Positions 1-6,884 of a stretch of 8,997 nt of DNA are shown in pieces (the stretch's first letter is position 1; every line of letters begins with the position of its first letter). The notes under the pieces are model-generated. The model saw nothing but the letters and a program-made list of their open reading frames with translations. It was not told where the DNA came from and did not search any database. The position numbers and the translations under genes are program-made. The stretch is from Planctomycetaceae bacterium (lineage in GTDB: Bacteria; Planctomycetota; Planctomycetia; Pirellulales; Thermoguttaceae): NCBI GenBank assembly GCA_031256755.1, contig JAIRPZ010000099.1:1-8997 (forward strand), given 5' to 3'.

Positions 1-538
1 CTAACTGCGTTGCTGTTCCGTTAAGAACCGTGTTGTTGTATATCTTGCCGGCAACGTCCGTTTTATCGATCCGCACCAACTTATGCGGGTCGTCGCTGCC
101 GGTGAAAAGAGTGGTTTCATAATCGAAAATCTGCCGGTTCATCTGCGGATCGGCATCGGTGAAGTTCGTACAGAAACTCTGTGCCATCGTTTTGCGGAGT
201 TGCCAGATCATTGACGCAAGAAAATAGGATTTTCCCGAAGCGGGTGCGCCGGCAATGGAAAGCATAAAATTGTTCAGATGCAGCCATGGTCTCGGAATTT
301 GCAGATGACATTCGGGACACGCCATTTTTTCACAGGTTACGCCGTGCGGATCAAGAGCGGCACCGGCAAGCGTAAACCGCTGCGGCAGAAACCGGTAGTT
401 CCCGTTGGTTTTGGGATCCTGCGGCAGATCGGTATGTTCGCCGATAAACAAAATCTTATCGGTCGGAAATTCCTGCCAGCAGTGAGGACAGGAAAGGTTG
501 ATTTTAATACGTAACGAGCGGCGCAAATCGGCGGACAT
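1..538 (-). CDS. Zinc-ribbon P-loop NTPase, N-terminal part (runs off left edge)
   Basis: Reading the minus strand from the ATG at 536-538 gives 179 uninterrupted codons to the window edge, so the C-terminus is missing. Two CxxC pairs are visible, C17-P-H-C20 and C74-P-E-C77, with about 50 residues between them. Together they probably bind one zinc ion as a split zinc ribbon. Right after them comes a hydrophobic strand and a Walker A loop, GAPASGKS at residues 97-104, so this is a nucleotide-binding P-loop protein. The Walker B motif and anything that would separate ATPase from GTPase lie beyond the edge. No signal peptide or membrane helix is seen, so it is probably cytoplasmic. It is divergent from the membrane VWA gene, 98 bp away. 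The arrangement recalls zinc-ribbon TRAFAC-type GTPases that accompany VWA proteins in planctomycetes, but that family placement is inference. No clear Shine-Dalgarno precedes the ATG; a TATAAT box lies about 37 bp upstream. Confidence 0.75.
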   Translation of the reverse strand, partial: MSADLRRSLRIKINLSCPHCWQEFPTDKILFIGEHTDLPQDPKTNGNYRFLPQRFTLAGAALDPHGVTCEKMACPECHLQIPRPWLHLNNFMLSIAGAPASGKSYFLASMIWQLRKTMAQSFCTNFTDADPQMNRQIFDYETTLFTGSDDPHKLVRIDKTDVAGKIYNNTVLNGTATQL

Positions 539-574
539 CGTGAAGTTGAATTTTCGGCAAGAGGAAACAACCGT

Positions 575-604
575 ATTATACCGCATGTTTCAGCGATCTG
601 TGTA
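575..604 (-). promoter_or_regulatory. Candidate promoter of the P-loop NTPase gene
   Basis: On the minus strand a perfect TATAAT (575-580) lies 18 bp from TACACA (599-604, 4 of 6 matches to TTGACA). Predicted transcription start is near 568, giving a leader of about 30 nt. It overlaps the candidate promoter of the divergent VWA gene. Confidence 0.35.
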
Positions 605-628
605 CAGATTGCCGGAAAACGGTAAAAT
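601..628 (+). promoter_or_regulatory. Candidate promoter of the VWA-coaE pair
   Basis: TGTACA (601-606, 4 of 6 matches to the -35 consensus) is 16 bp from TAAAAT (623-628). The predicted start of transcription is about 635, only one or two bases before the ATG at 637, so the mRNA would be nearly leaderless. The -35 box sits inside the 6-bp-arm inverted repeat at 596-609. Confidence 0.3.
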
Positions 629-636
629 TATCCGGT

Positions 637-1695
637 ATGCAGATTCCCGTTCCGCTTCCCCGACAGCCGGTTTCCGTTCCGCTCCCGCAGAAAGAAGGGA
701 ACGAACGGCAGAAATACGCGGTCATTGCCGGTATTGTTCTGCTGCTTTTACTGATTCTGCTTCTGTTTTGGCTGATGTCCAAACCGGCAGGAACGGATTC
801 GTCCGGTGCGCAGACCGGCGGTGCGGACAAAAATGCCGCTGCCGATTCCGGTCATACAGATTCCGATCAACCGCCGTCCGGCAATACCGTGTCCGGTCAT
901 ACGCCGCCGGTACCGGAAACCGCACCGGCCACCAACAGTGAACCGGCGGCAGAACCAGCGGCGGAATCGGCGGCGGAAACCAAACAGACCGCTGAAAGTC
1001 CGCCGTCTGCGGAACCGGCACCGCCGAAAGGCCAAGCGGATACGGAAAAAAACACCCCGCCGGTATCGGATTCCGTTAACGATTTAATCCGCAACCTGAA
1101 CGGAGACGCAGCAGATTATTCTGATGAAACTCCGCCGGAAAAGCAAAACCAAAACGGCGGCGGAACCATCGGCAAAGGAGATGCAACGGTTCAATTTTTC
1201 GGAACGGTCGGCAAGGGATCGAAGTTTGTTTTCGTCTTTGACCGATCCGGCAGTATGGCAGGGCAGCCGCTCGAAGCGTTGAAGCGGCAGTTGATTCAAT
1301 GTCTGGAACCGCTGAAAAGCAATCATTCGCTGAACCTTATTTGTTACGATGACCGTTTTGACCCTTGGAAGAATCAGTTGGTCAAGGCAACGCCGGAAAA
1401 CAAAAAAGAGGCGATACGGTTTATCGACAATACGGTTAGCCGCGGCGGGACAGAACCGCGTGATGCGTTGCTGAAAGCGATTGAAAATAAACCGGAAATT
1501 ATTTTCTTTATGACGGACGGATCGTTTTCCCTGAATCTGGAGGAAATCTGCGGTGCGGCCAAGAAAGGTAAAATTAAGATTAACTGCGTGCAGTTTACTT
1601 CCGGTAAGATTCCGCTTTCAGTGCTGCAAGATTTGGCAAAGCGTACCGGCGGCGATTTTATGCTGGTGGACATACAAAAATTAGATTCGCTATGA
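637..1695 (+). CDS. Membrane-anchored von Willebrand factor A domain protein
   Basis: The 352-residue product has a short proline-rich cytoplasmic tail (1-26), one transmembrane helix (about 27-47, almost all Leu/Ile/Val), and a long low-complexity Pro/Ala/Glu/Thr linker (about 48-185). A VWA domain fills the rest (about 195-352). The metal-ion-dependent adhesion site is complete: DRSGS at 202-206, T272 in GGTEP, and D294 in MTDGS. It should therefore bind a divalent metal and a protein ligand. By the positive-inside rule (ERQK before the helix) the VWA domain faces the periplasm; this is inferred. Such anchored VWA proteins are common in planctomycetes but rarely have a known role. The stop codon overlaps the coaE start (ATGA), so the two are probably cotranslated. 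The divergent neighbour is a P-loop NTPase, suggesting an NTPase/VWA partnership. No Shine-Dalgarno is seen; no better in-frame start precedes the membrane helix. Confidence 0.85.
   Translation: MQIPVPLPRQPVSVPLPQKEGNERQKYAVIAGIVLLLLLILLLFWLMSKPAGTDSSGAQTGGADKNAAADSGHTDSDQPPSGNTVSGHTPPVPETAPATNSEPAAEPAAESAAETKQTAESPPSAEPAPPKGQADTEKNTPPVSDSVNDLIRNLNGDAADYSDETPPEKQNQNGGGTIGKGDATVQFFGTVGKGSKFVFVFDRSGSMAGQPLEALKRQLIQCLEPLKSNHSLNLICYDDRFDPWKNQLVKATPENKKEAIRFIDNTVSRGGTEPRDALLKAIENKPEIIFFMTDGSFSLNLEEICGAAKKGKIKINCVQFTSGKIPLSVLQDLAKRTGGDFMLVDIQKLDSL
940..975 (+). repeat. Three imperfect 12-bp tandem repeats in the VWA linker
   Basis: Three copies of a 12-nt unit of the form GAACCGGCGGCA encode E-P-A-A, E-P-A-A and E-S-A-A (residues 102-113). 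They lie within the Pro/Ala/Glu-rich spacer between the membrane helix and the VWA domain. Such units expand and contract by slippage, so linker length may vary between strains. Confidence 0.7.
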
Positions 1696-2294
1696 AAGTA
1701 TTCGGAATCATCGGCGGAATCGGCAGCGGAAAAAGTACAGCGGCGGCGGTATTCCGCCGGTTCGGTGTGCCGGTGATTGATGCTGATGCCGCCGGACACC
1801 GCATTTTATTGTTACAAGAAGTGAAGGAAGCCGTCCGGCAGCGGTGGGGAAATCATGTTTTTGATTCCGGCGGAGACGTTGACCGGAAAAAACTTGCTGC
1901 CGTCCTGTTTGCGGATTCATCGGCAAAAAAAACGGAACTTGCGTTTCTGCAATCGCTGACGCATCCGCTGATTGCCGAAGAGGTCAAACGGCAGCGGACA
2001 GAATATGAACAAAACGGCGCAGGCATTTGTCTGCTGGACGCACCGCTTCTGCTGGAGTGCGGCTGGGACAAAGAAACGGACGGCATTATTTTTGTCGATG
2101 CGCCGGAGGAGATACGCCTCCGCCGTATTCTGTCGCGGGGCTGGACGGAAACCGAATGGAGACAGCGTGAATCCGCCCAGTGGCCGGTCGGGATCAAACG
2201 GCAGCGGGCGGATTTCATCCTTGACAATTCCGGTGAAACCGAAAGCATCACCGGACAAGTCGGGACATTTCTCCGCACGTATTCTTGTTCCTGA
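1692..2294 (+). CDS. coaE: Dephospho-CoA kinase
   Basis: The 200-residue product has the usual CoaE length. It should catalyse the last step of coenzyme A synthesis, ATP-dependent phosphorylation of the 3'-hydroxyl of dephospho-CoA, in the cytoplasm. Seen in the sequence: Walker A GGIGSGKS at residues 8-15, the VIDAD segment at 28-32 that carries the catalytic aspartate region, THPLI at 90-94, the DAPLLLE lid/substrate segment at 116-122, the arginine-rich lid near 142-159, and the family-typical ADFILDNSG at 173-181 near the C-terminus. The start is fixed by the ATGA overlap with the preceding VWA gene. There is no Shine-Dalgarno, so translation may depend on reinitiation from that gene. A functional link to the VWA protein is not evident; the pairing looks like transcriptional convenience. 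The stop lies 5 bp from the stop of the convergent permease gene. Confidence 0.93.
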   Translation: MKVFGIIGGIGSGKSTAAAVFRRFGVPVIDADAAGHRILLLQEVKEAVRQRWGNHVFDSGGDVDRKKLAAVLFADSSAKKTELAFLQSLTHPLIAEEVKRQRTEYEQNGAGICLLDAPLLLECGWDKETDGIIFVDAPEEIRLRRILSRGWTETEWRQRESAQWPVGIKRQRADFILDNSGETESITGQVGTFLRTYSCS

Positions 2295-2299
2295 ACGTG

Positions 2300-3868
2300 C
2301 TAACGGTCTATCCGCTGGGGCAGGTCAAGTGTTTTCGTCTGCAAGCCGGTTTTGGCAAAGACAATGTACAAAACGAAACCGGTGAGGAATGCCGAAAGAG
2401 GCGGACACGGAATTTCAAACGGCATCGGTTTGCCGAGAAAACCGGTCACAACAAGTGTTGCCCCGCCGACAATGAAACCGAAGAACCACGACAGCCAGCC
2501 CGCCGGATTGACTCCCGCACGCGGCCCCGCCCATTTGAAACCGGAAAGGATATAGTCCGCCGCCATGGCTCCGCAAATCGGTCCAAATGATGCCCCGATA
2601 ACGGAAAAAACCGCTCCCGCCTGTCCTGCCCAGCCGGTAACGACCAGTGCAATCGCCGCCGCAACGCCGACTCCGCACGATGCCCAAGGATTGATTTTCG
2701 GAAATGATGTCTTGATGCAGTCCGCCGCAATGAGCGTGCAGAAACAAGCCGAAGGAAAGGCAGCGATTGCCAGCAGGAACATACACACCGCCGCAACCTG
2801 TTTGCTGCCGAGAATCAATTCAAACAAGCCCGGTACCTGATAGACCGACAAGAGTTCCGGTTTGCCGGCTTCGAGAGCGAGTTTTTGCGCACCGGCAACG
2901 ACAATCAGTGCAATAATCCCGCTGGCAACGGTCGGCAGAACGATTCCGACCAAACCGCCGAGATGAACAGACGTTTTATTTTTGACCACGCTGCAAATGC
3001 CGACTCCCGCCGCACCTGCCGTGGCGAAAAAACCGATAACGTAAGTACACATCAGCGACAGCACGCCGAGGGAAGCATTGCCGTAGAGCGTTGCGGGTTT
3101 GGATTGCGATGCCTGTAATGTTTTCTGGTATTGTTCTTCAAGTGTTTTGAATTCCTGCTTCTTTTCGCCGGTCAATTTACCGGGATAACCGAAAGCGTCA
3201 AGTTTGGCAAGAATATCGGGCAATGCTTTTTCGGACGTTTTAATTTTTGTTTCTGCCGCTTCCATCATTTTGTTCGCGTCAAATGTTGTGTATATACCAA
3301 CTGTTTTGACGAGGAGCAATACCAAAATAACAATCGGAATGACCGGCAGATAGGAAGCGACTTTGCCGACATATTGGATTCCTTTTAATCCCATGAACAT
3401 TGCGATTAATGCCCAGACGATTCCGATGCCGATGTGGAGCGGCGAACCGGCATTTTGCCCGAAAGGGGCGGCGAGGAGCAGGGCGGAAAAGTAAGCATTG
3501 ACGCTTAACCAGCCGAATTGGAGTACGCCCATCAGGAAGCCGGGCATCAGGTATCCGCCGACGGTGCCGTAGGTAGAGGTGCCGACAACGGCAAGGGGCA
3601 AACCAGTTTTCATTCCGAGAAGACCGGGAACGAGGAAGTAGAGGAAATAACAAAGCAGGGCGGCAAGAATGAGTGCGCCGCCGGCGACCGGGAGACCGGC
3701 GGCGAGGGTTCCGCCGGCAAAGTTTCCGCCGCCGGTTGGAACGTCCTGCCAGAAAACAAACCAGAGCATGACTCCGGCGTAAGTGGCGGCGGCGGTTGTC
3801 AGCCAGCCGGTTCGGGATTCTTTCGGGACGGGTTTCGATGAGGAAACGTAATCAGGTAATTGTGCCAT
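2300..3868 (-). CDS. NCS1-like purine/cytosine-type permease with a large hydrophilic insertion
   Basis: The 522-residue product has about twelve hydrophobic segments (roughly 24-41, 57-82, 97-133, 145-160, 170-192, 264-292, 301-327, 345-385 as two, 396-413, 417-436, 455-477, 487-505), fitting an inner-membrane secondary transporter. GTSTYGTVGGYLMPG in the third segment and AADYILSG near 436-443 resemble nucleobase:cation symporter-1 proteins (cytosine, purine, allantoin or hydantoin uptake). The substrate cannot be told. Between the fifth and sixth segments lies an unusual charged stretch of about 65 residues (195-260) with helical, coiled-coil-like composition. The start is ATG at 3866-3868 because GGAG lies 7 nt upstream and a good promoter lies beyond it. 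The open frame continues to 4051, but that part is Cys/Arg/His-rich and unlike a transporter N-terminus. The gene stands alone, between convergent coaE and the divergent repeat-protein gene. Confidence 0.7.
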   Translation of the reverse strand: MAQLPDYVSSSKPVPKESRTGWLTTAAATYAGVMLWFVFWQDVPTGGGNFAGGTLAAGLPVAGGALILAALLCYFLYFLVPGLLGMKTGLPLAVVGTSTYGTVGGYLMPGFLMGVLQFGWLSVNAYFSALLLAAPFGQNAGSPLHIGIGIVWALIAMFMGLKGIQYVGKVASYLPVIPIVILVLLLVKTVGIYTTFDANKMMEAAETKIKTSEKALPDILAKLDAFGYPGKLTGEKKQEFKTLEEQYQKTLQASQSKPATLYGNASLGVLSLMCTYVIGFFATAGAAGVGICSVVKNKTSVHLGGLVGIVLPTVASGIIALIVVAGAQKLALEAGKPELLSVYQVPGLFELILGSKQVAAVCMFLLAIAAFPSACFCTLIAADCIKTSFPKINPWASCGVGVAAAIALVVTGWAGQAGAVFSVIGASFGPICGAMAADYILSGFKWAGPRAGVNPAGWLSWFFGFIVGGATLVVTGFLGKPMPFEIPCPPLSAFLTGFVLYIVFAKTGLQTKTLDLPQRIDR

Positions 3869-3875
3869 AGTTTTT

Positions 3876-3879
3876 CTCC
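3876..3879 (-). promoter_or_regulatory. Shine-Dalgarno GGAG of the permease gene
   Basis: On the minus strand GGAG is followed by 7 nt and then ATG. It decides the start at 3868 against the in-frame start at 4051, and it is the only clear Shine-Dalgarno site among the genes of this window. Confidence 0.6.
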
Positions 3880-3924
3880 AATAAAAGAGGGTGAGGGAAC
3901 AGTTCCGTTGAAAACAACCGGAGG

Positions 3925-3953
3925 ATTGTAGCGGTTTCGGCGGATGATTGCAA
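3925..3953 (-). promoter_or_regulatory. Candidate sigma70-type promoter of the permease gene
   Basis: TTGCAA (3948-3953, 4 of 6) is exactly 17 bp from TACAAT (3925-3930, 5 of 6) on the minus strand. Predicted transcription start is near 3918, giving a leader of about 50 nt that contains the GGAG site. This is the best-spaced promoter in the window. It lies inside the open frame extending upstream of 3868, which also argues for the shorter protein. Confidence 0.55.
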
Positions 3954-3997
3954 TGGGAAACAAAAAAGGAAACGAAAGGAAAAACAGGCGGGAAACG

Positions 3998-4021
3998 GTG
4001 TTTCACGCCGCTGTGTTTCAC
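3998..4021 (+). repeat. Tandem GTGTTTCAC pair in the divergent intergenic region
   Basis: The 9-mer GTGTTTCAC occurs at 3998-4006 and 4013-4021, 15 bp start to start. Each copy is itself a small inverted repeat (GTG-TTT-CAC). The outer flanks also pair: CGGTG at 3996-4000 with CACCG at 4021-4025. The pair lies about equally far from the predicted starts of transcription of the permease (3918) and the repeat protein (4108), so it could be a shared regulator site. The 245-bp intergenic region (3869-4113) otherwise holds only the two candidate promoters; I see no small gene in it. Confidence 0.5.
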
Positions 4022-4073
4022 ACCGCAACGGCAAACCGAATGCCGGTACAAATCTTTCGTCTTTTACTGAAGG

Positions 4074-4101
4074 TTGTTTTTAAGGACTGTTCCGATATAA
4101 T
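4074..4101 (+). promoter_or_regulatory. Candidate promoter of the 903-residue repeat protein
   Basis: A perfect TATAAT (4096-4101) lies 16 bp from TTGTTT (4074-4079, a weak -35 with 3 of 6 matches). The predicted start of transcription near 4108 leaves a leader of only about 6 nt before the ATG at 4114, too short for a Shine-Dalgarno site. Confidence 0.4.
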
Positions 4102-4113
4102 GTCAAAAAACCG

Positions 4114-6825
4114 ATGCCAGACGATCCTCTCCAACCCAAACGGCGCAAAGAAACGACCGAGCAAATCGTTAAACGATTAACTGCACGGATCGCCGCCGGT
4201 GAATTGCACCTCCGGTCGGAACTTGCGGAAACCTTGCTCCGCGCTGCACAGGAATCCGCTCTTAAAGAAAAATTTGCAGACGCACTCGACAGCATCAACG
4301 AAGCCGTCAACGTCCTCCGGCAATTGGTCAAAGAAGGCCAGCACGAATTAAACACCTTTATCGGACGCGGCTTGCTCTTTCGTGCGGCTCTGACACGCTT
4401 TCACAAAGGTCCCGAAGCCGGACTGCTCGCTTTTAATGAAGCCATCAAGTATTTGATGGAAGAAAACATATCCGACGATCCGGCTGCACAAAATGAACTC
4501 GCCGTCGCGTTGATGACGAAAGCAGATGTTCTCATAGAACCGCTCGGTGCTTACGCCGCCGCACAGTCATCGCAAGAGCAAGCCGCCGCCATTTGGCAGC
4601 GGCTCGTTGACCTCGGCGGACGCGAATTTCGGATTCCGCTGATCAATGCACTGACCGCATGCGGCGATTCAAAAGTGCAGAACGGCGATATTGCCGGTGC
4701 AATTCTCGCACTGCAAAGGGCTGCCGAATATGCCGAAGAATGTATGGAAGAGGGTGAAAACGCAGCCCAGCCGTTTTTGGTGCAGGCATTGCTGAAACTG
4801 ACCCGCCTCTACGAACAATCCGGCAATATGGACAAAGCATTTGAGACCGTCCGAACCTCCATCCGCACCGTCAATAAACTGATCGCTGCCGGTTTTGAGC
4901 AGGCGGGTATGATGTTCACCGCCCTCTATCTCGAACACGGAATGCTTTACGAAAAAATACGGAAAATTCCCGAAGCACTGGCTGAATTCGACCGCTGCCG
5001 GCAAGTGTTTGCGGATATGTACCGGCAGCAGCAATGGGGCGATACAGAATCCTATATGATCCGAACCGGTATGGCAAACGTACTGATGTGCCGGGGAAAC
5101 ATGCTCGCCGAACTGAACCGTTTTGATGAAGCCGCCGATGCGTATGAAGAATCGGTCTGGCAGTATCAATGCGCCTCTGATATGAAACAGCCCCGCTACG
5201 ATCCGACCTTCATTTCCTACTCCATCGGCGTGGTGCAGTTAAATCATGCCAATATGCTCGTGGTGCAGGGCAAAATCAAAGAGGGCGTTCAATTGATGGA
5301 ACAAGCCGTGAAAGCCCTGCGCCGCCGCTACGATTCAGGGCATACGGAAGTGTTGGCGAATGTAGCGGCGGGCTACCGGAAAATGGCGAATATCTGGCAA
5401 TTACTGCGGGATACAACGCATGTCTTTGTGTGGTTCAATAAATTGATCCGTCTTCTCGAATCGGCAGTTGATGACGGGAAAATTGAATTCCGGGGCGAAC
5501 TCGCTTTTGCCTACCGGCAGCGCAGCGCATTGTGGGACGAAATCCGGCTGCCCGAAAGTTCACTCGAAGATATTTATAAGGCGAAGCGGTTGTTTCGGAC
5601 AATCGCCGATGAAGATCGGGAAACGGCGGATATTCACAACGCAAAAGTTCAGTGGGGAGAATTAATGCTGGCGGCGGCAGTCATTCTCGTTAAAACGGAA
5701 CGAACCGAAAAAGCCCTGCAATTCCTGCACGAAGAGATCGCCGACATTGTCAGGTTTTATGAAGAAGGCAATGAACATGTGATCATTGACGTGTTAATGG
5801 GATATTCCCAATTTGCGGATTTCGCCGAAACTTTCGTGAAACGGGCTGCCGCAACGGACTATCCGGCTGACAAAACCAAAACCGTTCTGATCTCGGCATT
5901 GGAATACTGCCGGCGCGGAATTGTGTTATCTCAAAAGAAAATGCCGGATGTCTCAAAAAATCTTTTCGCCCAACTTTTTTTAACGATGAAGACCGCCCTC
6001 TTCTACAAAATGAGCGGCACATTTGCCGGCATGTTGAAAAAATATGAAGAAGCGGGAATCTGTTTTGCATCATCGGTTGATCATTGGAAATCGCTGCTTT
6101 CCGGTTTGGAAAGGGTGAAAGCGAAAGACAAATTTGAAGCCGCCGAACAGGGCAAACCGATGCTGGTGTGGTCAGTGCCGGGTACCGGCAGCGATCCTTA
6201 TCAGGACCGCTATCTTTTCTATATGCAGGAACTGCGGATAACGATGCAGATGTGGGCAAAAGCGTGTCTGCAATGCAGCCGGAAAGAGAGTGCCGAGCGG
6301 CTGTTCAGGGAAGAAAATGAGATGACGCGGGAAATGTACCGAAACGGGCTGCCGAATGCCGACCGTTACCTGATTATGTCGCTGCTGAAACATGCGGAAC
6401 TTGCTCTTTTCCTGCTGCCGCCGGAAGAAGCGGCGGCATTGCCCGAAGAAGCCCTTGATCTGCTCCGAAAACGGTTTGAAAGCGGCGATATTGATACGGA
6501 GGATTATCATGTCATGCGGCAACTCCTTGACGTGTATGCTGTTATCATCCGTCCGAAATTGTTTCACCATGCCAAACAGACGGCGGATATCGTGTCGGCA
6601 GTGATGGACGGTATCAAAAATTTTCCGCCGCCGGAAATGTGGATTGAACTGTGCAAGCGTCTTGAACTGCCCTGTAAATTCCGGCAGGCAACACCGGAAT
6701 TGAAGGAAGAAATCTATTCATTGCAGCAGCGGCTTATTGAAAAATACCCTCATTGGGAAACCGTACCGAAATTAAAACGGTATCGGGAATCCGTCACGAA
6801 AAAACGTATTTCGCAGAACGGGTGA
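4114..6825 (+). CDS. Large tetratricopeptide-repeat-like protein of unknown function
   Basis: The 903-residue product is almost wholly alpha-helical, with degenerate tetratricopeptide-type repeats. The clearest are near residues 42-71 (KFADALDSINEAVNVL), 225-255 (LYEQSGNMDKAFETV), 274-299 (KIPEALAEFDRCRQVF), 321-349 (LNRFDEAADAYEESV) and 374-405. The later half (about 430-800) looks like more diverged helical pairs. No signal peptide, membrane helix, or enzymatic or DNA-binding motif is seen, so a cytoplasmic protein-protein scaffold is the likely role, which is inference. The last 20 residues are basic (KLKRYRESVTKKR). The gene stands alone between a divergent transporter and a convergent zinc-ribbon gene, so context gives no partner. 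I do not recognise a named family. The ATG at 4114 is chosen because it starts the open frame 12 bp after a TATAAT box; no Shine-Dalgarno is present. Confidence 0.85.
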   Translation: MPDDPLQPKRRKETTEQIVKRLTARIAAGELHLRSELAETLLRAAQESALKEKFADALDSINEAVNVLRQLVKEGQHELNTFIGRGLLFRAALTRFHKGPEAGLLAFNEAIKYLMEENISDDPAAQNELAVALMTKADVLIEPLGAYAAAQSSQEQAAAIWQRLVDLGGREFRIPLINALTACGDSKVQNGDIAGAILALQRAAEYAEECMEEGENAAQPFLVQALLKLTRLYEQSGNMDKAFETVRTSIRTVNKLIAAGFEQAGMMFTALYLEHGMLYEKIRKIPEALAEFDRCRQVFADMYRQQQWGDTESYMIRTGMANVLMCRGNMLAELNRFDEAADAYEESVWQYQCASDMKQPRYDPTFISYSIGVVQLNHANMLVVQGKIKEGVQLMEQAVKALRRRYDSGHTEVLANVAAGYRKMANIWQLLRDTTHVFVWFNKLIRLLESAVDDGKIEFRGELAFAYRQRSALWDEIRLPESSLEDIYKAKRLFRTIADEDRETADIHNAKVQWGELMLAAAVILVKTERTEKALQFLHEEIADIVRFYEEGNEHVIIDVLMGYSQFADFAETFVKRAAATDYPADKTKTVLISALEYCRRGIVLSQKKMPDVSKNLFAQLFLTMKTALFYKMSGTFAGMLKKYEEAGICFASSVDHWKSLLSGLERVKAKDKFEAAEQGKPMLVWSVPGTGSDPYQDRYLFYMQELRITMQMWAKACLQCSRKESAERLFREENEMTREMYRNGLPNADRYLIMSLLKHAELALFLLPPEEAAALPEEALDLLRKRFESGDIDTEDYHVMRQLLDVYAVIIRPKLFHHAKQTADIVSAVMDGIKNFPPPEMWIELCKRLELPCKFRQATPELKEEIYSLQQRLIEKYPHWETVPKLKRYRESVTKKRISQNG

Positions 6826-6884
6826 AACGGCATTGCCGAACAGGGGATCGAAGAGCGGAAAACGCGGCACCTGCCCGCGCAGAA

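Noticed and set aside
722..1087. Several overlapping open frames on both strands under the VWA linker.
   Set aside because: They arise from the repetitive GC-rich linker codons and give Arg/Pro-rich products; the VWA frame continues into a clear domain.
3869..4051. In-frame N-terminal extension of the permease to a start at 4051.
   Set aside because: The extra 61 residues are Cys/His/Arg-rich and unlike a transporter, and the best promoter and Shine-Dalgarno site of the gene lie inside the stretch.
4669..5169. A 166-codon minus-strand open frame inside the repeat-protein gene.
   Set aside because: It is antisense to a long coherent helical-repeat frame and has no motif or start signal.
6863..6879. 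Hairpin CGCGG-7 nt-CCGCG between the convergent repeat-protein and zinc-ribbon genes as a terminator.
   Set aside because: The stem is only 5 bp and no T-run follows on either strand.
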